From the NCBI GenBank assembly GCA_007133565.1, contig SLMM01000036.1:1-58431 (forward strand): a stretch of DNA of 58,431 nucleotides. Direction: 5' to 3'. The DNA is from Bacteroidales bacterium (GTDB lineage Bacteria; Bacteroidota; Bacteroidia; Bacteroidales; PUMT01). Positions within the stretch are counted from its first letter, which is position 1, and every line of letters begins with the position of its first letter. The notes under the pieces were generated by a model. The model worked only from the letters and a program-made list of their open reading frames with translations. It searched no databases and was not told the origin of the DNA. The position numbers and the translations under genes are program-made. Shown in pieces: positions 52,739 to 58,431 of this stretch.

Positions 52739-53506
52739 ATGGCGACTAAAATAAAGAAGATATTGGTTTCTCAGCCAAAACCCCAGAACGACAAGTCTCC
52801 TTACCTGGAGATGGCAGAAAGAAACAACCTGAAGATTGAGTTCCGTCCTTTTATCAAAATTGAAGGACTATCTGCAAAGCAGTTCCGGCAGAACCGGATA
52901 GACCTGCTTGAACATACGGCCGTCATTTTTACCAGCCGCACTGCAATAGATCACTATTTCAGGATTGCCGAGGAACTTCGTGTGGTCATACCCGATAGCA
53001 TGAAGTATTTCTGTCTTTCTGAATCAATAGCCCTGTATCTTCAGAAATACATTGTATACCGCAAGCGCAAGATATTTTACGGGCAAAATATTTTCAAAGA
53101 TCTTGTTGAGCAGGAGATAAACAGGCATTCAGATGAGAAGTTCCTCGTCCCGATGTCTGACCAGCACAAGCCTGAAATACCGAGGATACTTGACAAAAAC
53201 AAAATCATATACACAAAAGCTATCCTTTACAGGACCGTCAGCAGCGACCTTTCTGACTTGCGGGATGTCAACTACGATGTGCTGGTATTCTACAGTCCAT
53301 CTGGTATTAGATCCCTTTTCCACAATTTTCCTGAATTTGAACAAAACAATACAAAAATTGCCTGTTTTGGCCCGCATACAGCAAGAGCTGTGAAAAAGGC
53401 GGGCCTTCGCCTCGATATAGAGGCGCCTACCAGGGAGGCCCCCTCCATGACCATGGCCCTTGAAAACTATATAAAGGAGTATAACAGGAACGGATGTATT
53501 AAGTAG
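52739..53506 (+). CDS. hemD: uroporphyrinogen-III synthase
   Basis: This enzyme closes hydroxymethylbilane to uroporphyrinogen III, the branch point to haem, sirohaem and cobalamin. HemD sequences are weakly conserved; the 255-residue length, the two-lobed alternating pattern, FTSRTAIDHYF (about 60-70), the VLVFYSPSGIRSLF strand and ACFGPHTARAVKKAGLR fit the family. Its place after a DUF4271 gene and before rnpA-yidD is a known Bacteroidota order, which strengthens the call. Confidence 0.9.
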   Translation: MATKIKKILVSQPKPQNDKSPYLEMAERNNLKIEFRPFIKIEGLSAKQFRQNRIDLLEHTAVIFTSRTAIDHYFRIAEELRVVIPDSMKYFCLSESIALYLQKYIVYRKRKIFYGQNIFKDLVEQEINRHSDEKFLVPMSDQHKPEIPRILDKNKIIYTKAILYRTVSSDLSDLRDVNYDVLVFYSPSGIRSLFHNFPEFEQNNTKIACFGPHTARAVKKAGLRLDIEAPTREAPSMTMALENYIKEYNRNGCIK

Positions 53507-53544
53507 CTGTTATTATTGTATTTACGGGCGATTGCCTTTTATGG

Positions 53545-53940
53545 ATGAGCCTTTTGACCGAAAAATTCACAAAATCGGAGCGGCTTTGCAGCAGGAAAGC
53601 AATAGGGCGTCTTTTTGAGGATGGCCACGAGGTTTTTCTTTACCCATTCAGGTTGCTTTGGAACTATGCTGAGAACGATAATTGTTCCCAGGTAAGGGTT
53701 ATGATAGCGGTACCGCGAAAAAAAATCAGAAAAGCTGTTCACCGCAACCGCGTAAAACGGCTGATAAGGGAGGCCTACAGGCGGAACAAGCATATTTTAT
53801 ATGAAAACCACCGTTTTTCCGACAGGAATATTGAAATGGTTATTATCTATGTTTCAGGCAGTATCCATAATTACGATCATATTAATCTGAGGCTCGTTGA
53901 ACTCTTGAAAAGACTGATTTCTGCCGATGAGATTAGTTAG
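53545..53940 (+). CDS. rnpA: ribonuclease P protein component
   Basis: This protein subunit of RNase P helps process tRNA 5' leaders. The 131 residues contain the RNR motif as [18 protein letters not shown] and the N-terminal [17 protein letters not shown]. rpmH, its usual partner in other phyla, is not adjacent, as is common in Bacteroidota. The 3' end overlaps yidD by 14 nt. Confidence 0.95.
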   Translation: MSLLTEKFTKSERLCSRKAIGRLFEDGHEVFLYPFRLLWNYAENDNCSQVRVMIAVPRKKIRKAVHRNRVKRLIREAYRRNKHILYENHRFSDRNIEMVIIYVSGSIHNYDHINLRLVELLKRLISADEIS

Positions 53941-54157
53941 ATTGTTTTTTATATACCTGTTCATACTGCTGGTAAGGTTTTACCAGTATGTCATATCGCC
54001 TCTGACTTTGGCATCATGCAGGTATTCCCCCACATGCTCTGCTTATGCGATAGAGGCACTCAAGAAACACGGGCCACTTAAGGGCGGCTGGTTAGCCCTC
54101 AGGAGGATTACAAGGTGTAATCCATGGGGCGGTCACGGACATGATCCTGTACCCTGA
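53927..54157 (+). CDS. yidD: membrane protein insertion efficiency factor YidD
   Basis: This 76-residue protein contains the whole family core: [52 protein letters not shown]. Its three Cys and amphipathic N-terminal helix are typical. YidD helps YidC-dependent insertion of membrane proteins. Its start codon lies inside the rnpA end (14-nt overlap), so the two are translationally coupled. Confidence 0.95.
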   Translation: MRLVRLFFIYLFILLVRFYQYVISPLTLASCRYSPTCSAYAIEALKKHGPLKGGWLALRRITRCNPWGGHGHDPVP

Positions 54158-54272
54158 ACATGCACCCATTGCTGTGGCAGGCAAAGAAAAATAACCTGGA
54201 AACTGGTCATGCGAATCCATTTATTTCTTACTTTTACTTATCCTGAAATATCAACCGATAAAGATTCTTGCC

Positions 54273-54791
54273 ATGGACGACCTGGTTATCAGCCTTGATG
54301 AATATAATAAACTCTCAAGAAGCGGGAGGGTGTTCAATGTATTACTTGCCACATTCCTCATAATTTTATCAACGATTACGGTTGCAAAAAGGATTTCCGA
54401 CGGCCGGAATTTTGGCGATTATCTTTTCTGGATACTTGTTCTGCTGGCCGGTATAAATATAATCCTTTACACTTATGGCTTTTTTTACCGGTTGAGCCGT
54501 CGCTTCGTTATTATTGACAGGAACGGGGTGGAATATAAACTGTCACGTTACTACCCTTCAAGGATATACAAGTGGGAAGAGCTAAAGAAGGTTGAGATAA
54601 AGACACTGATAGTGATCTTTCATTCTACCGGCGGCTCCAGTTCCAGGATGAAGCTCGGTGAGATATTCTACAGCGACATAAAAAAACTGAAGCAAAAGCT
54701 TGCTGCAGAATGCACGGAAAAAGGAATTGAATGGTCGGATACCACTGTCGAGGGTGTGCCCGAGGGCAGGTCAGCCCCCGAGGCACCTTAG
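54273..54791 (+). CDS. small membrane protein with a PH-like cytoplasmic domain
   Basis: This 172-residue protein of unknown function has two membrane helices close together (about 22-44 and 53-73) followed by a soluble segment with SRRFVIIDRNGVEYKLSRYYPSRIYKWEELKKVEI, a pattern like bacterial PH-like domains that follow paired helices. The charged C-terminus (to residue 172) is probably unstructured. It stands alone between yidD (115 nt before) and queD (79 nt after, which has its own promoter). No close family is recognised beyond the domain pattern. Confidence 0.7.
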   Translation: MDDLVISLDEYNKLSRSGRVFNVLLATFLIILSTITVAKRISDGRNFGDYLFWILVLLAGINIILYTYGFFYRLSRRFVIIDRNGVEYKLSRYYPSRIYKWEELKKVEIKTLIVIFHSTGGSSSRMKLGEIFYSDIKKLKQKLAAECTEKGIEWSDTTVEGVPEGRSAPEAP

Positions 54792-54818
54792 ACCTGCTCT
54801 GAAAAATAGTAACTGACA

Positions 54819-54852
54819 TTTGCCGGTTTTCCATACCTTAATGTTAATTTTG
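54819..54852 (+). promoter_or_regulatory. Bacteroidota-type promoter for queD
   Basis: TTTG at 54819-54822, a 22-nt spacer and a perfect TAATTTTG at 54845-54852. The predicted start near 54859 gives a very short leader before the ATG at 54871. Confidence 0.6.
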
Positions 54853-54868
54853 CAATAAAACATTGCAA
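54850..54868. repeat. perfect 7-bp inverted repeat between the queD promoter and start codon
   Basis: TTGCAAT (54850-54856) and ATTGCAA (54862-54868) flank AAAAC. It overlaps the end of the -7 element and the predicted transcript start, the right place for a repressor operator. Confidence 0.6.
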
Positions 54869-54870
54869 AT

Positions 54871-55320
54871 ATGGCCAGAATCAGGGTAACGAAGCAGTTT
54901 GATTTTGAGATGGCCCATGCGCTGTGGAATTATGATGGTCCGTGCAGAAATCTGCATGGGCATTCATACAGGCTATATGTAACAGTTACGGGTCATCCAG
55001 TGAAGGACGAAAACGATCCCAAACACGGGATGGTTATAGATTTCGGCGATTTAAGGAAGATAGTGGCCGAAACCGTGGTTGTTGAATTCGACCATGCTGT
55101 TTTGATAAGCAGAGATGTGCCCAAAGAGAATTATGCAAAAATGGGGGTAATGTTTGAAAAACTGAGAGTGGTTGACTACCAGCCTACATGTGAGAACATG
55201 ATAGTCGATTTTGCAAAGCGCATAAAAAACAGACTGCCGGCAGGCGTTGAGCTCTATTCCCTTCGTCTCCAGGAAACAGCTACATCTTTTACCGAGTGGT
55301 TTGCTTCTGATAACCAATGA
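54871..55320 (+). CDS. queD: 6-carboxytetrahydropterin synthase QueD family protein
   Basis: This T-fold enzyme makes 6-carboxytetrahydropterin from dihydroneopterin triphosphate in the queuosine and 7-deazapurine pathway. In its 149 residues the zinc ligands are His16 (FEMAH) and His29/His31 (NLHGH), the catalytic Cys is 25 (GPCRNLHGH), Asp74-His75 lies in EFDHAVL, and the C-terminal Glu is in LRLQETATSF. It has its own promoter. polA follows; the longest polA frame overlaps its stop, but the likely polA ATG is 68 nt downstream. Confidence 0.92.
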   Translation: MARIRVTKQFDFEMAHALWNYDGPCRNLHGHSYRLYVTVTGHPVKDENDPKHGMVIDFGDLRKIVAETVVVEFDHAVLISRDVPKENYAKMGVMFEKLRVVDYQPTCENMIVDFAKRIKNRLPAGVELYSLRLQETATSFTEWFASDNQ

Positions 55321-55388
55321 ACACCGGCCACGGCCGGGCGCTCCGGAAACCGGACCGGTTAATATCCGGCAATGCCAAAAAATACAAA

Positions 55389-58175
55389 ATGCCAGAAGAT
55401 AAAAAGCTTTTTTTACTTGATGCCTACGCGCTCATTTACCGTTCATATTATGCCTTTATAAAGAACCCCCGTTTTAACTCAAAGGGGCTCAACACATCAG
55501 CCATATTCGGATTTCTGAATACACTCGATGAGGTTTTAAAAAATCAAAAACCAAGCCACATTGCTGTGGTTTTCGACCCCCCTTCACCCACTTTCAGGCA
55601 TGATATGTTTCCTGATTACAAGGCCAACAGAGATGAGACACCTGAAGATATCAAAAAGGCTGTGCCCTGGATAAGAAAGCTCCTTGAGGCATACAACATA
55701 CCTGTTATCGAAGCCGAAGGGTATGAAGCTGACGATGTCATAGGAACACTTGCAAAAAAGGCCGAGAAAAAAGGCTTCACCACTTATATGATGACACCCG
55801 ATAAGGATTTCTGTCAGCTTGTTTCGGAAAAAATTTATCTCTACAAACCCAAGCGGTCAGGAAACGATGCAGAGATATGGGGCCCCCGGGAGGTTATGCG
55901 CCATTATGATATAGACGACCCTTTACAGGTTATTGATATACTTGCATTGATGGGGGATACTTCGGACAACATACCCGGGGTGCCCGGAATTGGTGAAAAA
56001 ACTGCGAAGAAGATAATATCCGGTTACAAGTCAGTCGACCGTGTCCTGGCAAGCATAGATGAATTCAAGGGAAAACAAAGGGAGAACATTGAAGCGTCTG
56101 CCGATTCACTAAAACTATCACGCGAACTTGTAACCATAATGCTGGATGCACCCGTTGAACTCGATGAGAAGGTGCTTGAATCAAGGCAGCCCGACCCTGA
56201 AAAGCTGAAAAACCTGTTTTCCGAACTTGAGTTCCGGACTGCAGGTGAGAGGATCCTTTCGGGCATAAGCCGTCAGAAAACGACCGGTGATCCCGTGCAG
56301 GGATCACTTTTCGGCACTGAGGATAATAATACGGGTGCTGAAGAAAAAGGAGACGCCCGGCTCAGGAATATTGAGACGGTCGATCACCGTTATCACCTGG
56401 TGAATGATCGTCAGGAAAGGAAAAATATGATAAAAATGCTGTCTGGTGCAAAGGAATTCTGTTTCGATACCGAAACTGACTCACTCGATCCGCATGACAG
56501 CGGGCTGGTTGGCATCTCCTTTTGCTGCAAGGCACATGAGGCCTGGTATGTACCCGTGCCTGAAAAAAAAGATGATGCTGAGGCCCTTCTTGAAGAGTTC
56601 AGGGAGCTGTTTGAAGATGAAATGATAGCAAAGGTGGGACAGAATATTAAGTTCGACATTCTGGTCCTTTCCAGGTCCGGGATTAAGGTCAAAGGCAGAC
56701 TCTTTGACACAATGCTTGCCCACTACCTGCTGGAGCCCGGACTGCGTCACAACATGAATTACCTTGCCGGGGTATATCTGGATTATGCCCCCGTATCAAT
56801 AGAGGAGCTGATAGGTAAAAAGGGCAGGGGGCAGGGAAGCATGCGTGATGTTGAGATTGAAAAAATAAAGGAGTATGCGGCCGAAGATGCCGACATTACG
56901 TGGCAATTGAAAGAGATACTTGAAAAGGAGCTTGAAAAGGAGGGGATGGACAGGCTTGCCGCCGAAATGGAAATGCCCCTTTCAGCCGTGCTGGCTTCGA
57001 TGGAAGAGGCGGGTGTAGCGCTGGATACAGGATCGCTCGGGTCAATTTCAGGAAAATTATCGGAAGATCTGCAGCAGATAGAAAATGAGGTTTACAAGCT
57101 TGCAGGCACAGAATTCAACCTGGCATCACCGAAACAGCTTGGCGAGATCCTGTTCGAGAGGATGAAGATTGTCGACAACGCCAAACGTACAAAAACAAAA
57201 CAGTTTTCCACCAACGAAGAGGTGCTCGACAAGATAAAAGACAAGCACCCGATAATTCCCAAAATACTTGAGCACAGAGGGCTCAAAAAGCTGTTGTCAA
57301 CATATGTCGATGCCCTTCCCAAGCTCGTAAACAAGCGTACGGGCCGGATACATACATCATTCAATCAGGCAATCACCTCTACCGGGCGGTTGAGTTCAAC
57401 CAACCCGAATCTTCAGAATATTCCTATACGCGAGGAAAGGGGAAGGGAGATCCGGAAAGCATTTATCCCGCGTAACGATGATCATGTGTTGCTGGCGGCT
57501 GATTATTCGCAGATAGAGTTAAGGCTGATGGCCCATATGAGCGGTGACAAGGGGATGATAGAGGCTTTCGCTAATGACGAGGATATACATGCTGCAACGG
57601 CAGCAAAAATTTTTTCGGTAGGCAGGGATGAGGTGACAAGGGAGATGCGTGCAAGGGCAAAAACGGCCAATTTCGGCATCATATACGGCATTTCCGCTTT
57701 CGGGCTGTCGCAGAGGCTCAGCATACCCAGAGGGGAGGCAAAAGAGCTTATAGACGGTTATTTCAACACATATCCCGCCGTAAAGGAGTACATGGATAAA
57801 AGTATAAGGGATGCACGCGACAAAGGCTATGTTGTAACCATTAAAGGCAGGCGCAGGCAGCTTCCCGACATCAATTCAAGGAACTCGCTTGTTCGCGGAA
57901 ATGCCGAGAGGAATGCAATTAACGCCCCCATCCAGGGTTCGGCCGCCGATATCATCAAGCTTGCCATGGTAAGGATCCATGAGGAAATTGAGAAGCGGAA
58001 ACTTAAGACAAAGATGGTACTGCAGGTACACGACGAACTGGTTTTTGACGTTTTCAAGCCTGAGCTTGAAGAGGTGCGCGGACTGGTGGTTGATGCCATG
58101 CAGTCGGTCGTCAGCCTTTCGGTCCCCCTTACCGTCGACACCGGTACCGGCTCAAACTGGCTCGAGGCACACTGA
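55389..58175 (+). CDS. polA: DNA polymerase I
   Basis: This is the repair and Okazaki-fragment polymerase. With the ATG at 55389 it has 928 residues; an in-frame extension of 24 codons upstream (from 55317) is not family-like. The N-terminal 5' nuclease domain starts KLFLLDAYALIYRSYYAF and has GYEADDVIGTLA and GDTSDNIPGVPGIGEKTA. The 3'-5' proofreading domain keeps FDTETDSLDP (DxE), NIKFD and YAAEDADIT. The polymerase domain has TGRLSSTNPNLQNIPIR, ADYSQIELR (motif A), RARAKTANFGIIYG (motif B) and QVHDELVFDV (motif C). All three activities appear intact. No terminator is obvious after the stop. Confidence 0.97.
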   Translation: MPEDKKLFLLDAYALIYRSYYAFIKNPRFNSKGLNTSAIFGFLNTLDEVLKNQKPSHIAVVFDPPSPTFRHDMFPDYKANRDETPEDIKKAVPWIRKLLEAYNIPVIEAEGYEADDVIGTLAKKAEKKGFTTYMMTPDKDFCQLVSEKIYLYKPKRSGNDAEIWGPREVMRHYDIDDPLQVIDILALMGDTSDNIPGVPGIGEKTAKKIISGYKSVDRVLASIDEFKGKQRENIEASADSLKLSRELVTIMLDAPVELDEKVLESRQPDPEKLKNLFSELEFRTAGERILSGISRQKTTGDPVQGSLFGTEDNNTGAEEKGDARLRNIETVDHRYHLVNDRQERKNMIKMLSGAKEFCFDTETDSLDPHDSGLVGISFCCKAHEAWYVPVPEKKDDAEALLEEFRELFEDEMIAKVGQNIKFDILVLSRSGIKVKGRLFDTMLAHYLLEPGLRHNMNYLAGVYLDYAPVSIEELIGKKGRGQGSMRDVEIEKIKEYAAEDADITWQLKEILEKELEKEGMDRLAAEMEMPLSAVLASMEEAGVALDTGSLGSISGKLSEDLQQIENEVYKLAGTEFNLASPKQLGEILFERMKIVDNAKRTKTKQFSTNEEVLDKIKDKHPIIPKILEHRGLKKLLSTYVDALPKLVNKRTGRIHTSFNQAITSTGRLSSTNPNLQNIPIREERGREIRKAFIPRNDDHVLLAADYSQIELRLMAHMSGDKGMIEAFANDEDIHAATAAKIFSVGRDEVTREMRARAKTANFGIIYGISAFGLSQRLSIPRGEAKELIDGYFNTYPAVKEYMDKSIRDARDKGYVVTIKGRRRQLPDINSRNSLVRGNAERNAINAPIQGSAADIIKLAMVRIHEEIEKRKLKTKMVLQVHDELVFDVFKPELEEVRGLVVDAMQSVVSLSVPLTVDTGTGSNWLEAH

Positions 58176-58344
58176 CAGTGCGCCCTGTCCACTGCTCCAC
58201 CTGTCACGCGGCCCGATGGCAGTCCGCCCGACACACAGGCCGCCGTTCAGTCTTTCAGCCGTCACCTCAACCGCCACCATACCGTCTGATCCAAACGTCA
58301 TTGGGGCCGCAAGCGCTCCTGCCGTTGCCGCCCTGCCTCTCCGT
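58176..58344. other. GC- and C-rich spacer between polA and a convergent gene
   Basis: This 169-nt stretch is visibly richer in GC than its surroundings, pyrimidine-biased on the plus strand, and has no convincing coding frame. The hairpin GGCACACTG/CAGTGCGCC at the polA stop has no T-run. I see no RNA gene in it. Confidence 0.5.
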
Positions 58345-58431
58345 TCAATCGCCCCCGATCCAGGAGGCGATATCCTCTATAACCCCCTGGTAAACATTGT
58401 TCTTCTCGAAATATTCGGAAGGGTTCGGGGC
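58345..58431 (-). CDS. 3' end of a minus-strand gene, cut by the window edge
   Basis: The minus strand is open from the right edge to a TGA at 58347-58345. It encodes a 28-residue C-terminus with a natural composition (SEYFEKNNVYQGVIEDIASW then IGGD). The amphipathic end ...VIEDIASWI is like the last helix of alpha/beta hydrolases, but this is too short to assign a family. The gene is convergent with polA. Confidence 0.5.
   Translation of the reverse strand, partial: APNPSEYFEKNNVYQGVIEDIASWIGGD

Noticed and set aside
54792..54870. preQ1 riboswitch before queD
   Set aside because: The leader is too short after the predicted start and lacks the H-type pseudoknot sequence; only a simple palindrome is seen.
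55317..55388. PolA start at 55317 overlapping queD
   Set aside because: The 24 extra residues are Arg/Gly-rich and unlike PolA; the ATG at 55389 starts right before the conserved KLFLLDAYALIYR segment.
1..58431. Insertion sequence, prophage, integrative element or defence island
   Set aside because: No transposase, integrase, phage or restriction-type gene is present; gene content is housekeeping throughout and neighbours fit known Bacteroidota gene orders.

Overview
The window looks like a chromosomal segment of a Bacteroidota bacterium, probably an environmental member of the Bacteroidales/Marinilabiliales group. The evidence is the gene content and order (DUF4271-hemD-rnpA-yidD; kdsD-tatC-lptB divergent from recQ; purH next to mreBCD-mrdA-rodA; tig-clpP-clpX-ksgA-mgtE), an ECF sigma factor beside a Bacteroidota-style anti-sigma-like protein, a histidine kinase with the AHQLGTP H-box variant, and several spacers carrying the Bacteroidota promoter form (TTG-type -33, about 19-22 nt spacer, TAnnTTTG -7). 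There is no insertion sequence, prophage, CRISPR array or rRNA. The only RNA gene seen is one tRNA-Leu(UAG).

Layout. 1-5.8 kb (+): the end of an exported Gfo/Idh/MocA-like lipoprotein, an ECF sigma factor with a membrane anti-sigma-like partner and an outer-membrane barrel protein, a degenerate MoeB/ThiF-like protein, and dipeptidase E. 5.9-11.1 kb (+): a tight AsmA-like / histidine kinase / U32 (TrhP-like) unit. 11.1-17.1 kb (-): an unrecognised conserved-looking protein, a hybrid sensor kinase, the ribosome-assembly GTPase RsgA, and a cyclic-2,3-diphosphoglycerate-synthetase-like protein. 17.4-18.0 kb (+): an AcpH-like protein. 18.1-25.4 kb (-): the rod-shape cluster rodA-mrdA-mreD-mreC-mreB preceded by purH. 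25.7-26.9 kb (+): an orphan MacB-like permease. 26.9-35.8 kb (-): mgtE, ksgA, clpX, clpP, tig, tRNA-Leu, lptB, tatC and kdsD. 36.1-41.8 kb (+): recQ, an ABC exporter pair and a sodium/solute symporter. 42.0-48.3 kb (-): three secreted peptidase-family proteins (an inactive and an active M16, and an S9). 48.5-58.2 kb (+): dtd, an MFS exporter, deoC, a DUF4271 protein, hemD, rnpA, yidD, a PH-like membrane protein, queD and polA. The last 87 bases hold the 3' end of a minus-strand gene.

Most of the window is housekeeping: envelope growth (Mre/Rod, LptB, KdsD, TatC, AsmA-like), protein quality control (Tig, ClpXP), translation and RNA maturation (RsgA, KsgA, RnpA, Dtd, TrhP-like), and DNA replication and repair (PolA, RecQ). 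No obvious novel defence or mobile system is visible. The parts most worth a second look are the E1-like protein at 4.3 kb, which has lost most of its catalytic and zinc residues; an in-frame 48-bp minisatellite inside ksgA; a 24-bp repeat array in the DUF4271 gene; a 22-bp repeat placed directly before an ABC permease start; the duplicated cytoplasmic motif of the anti-sigma-like protein; and the unrecognised 240-residue protein at 11.1-11.8 kb with its own promoter. Several start codons were moved inward from the longest open frame (U32, acpH, rodA, mreD, purH, lptB, the symporter, the active M16, polA).
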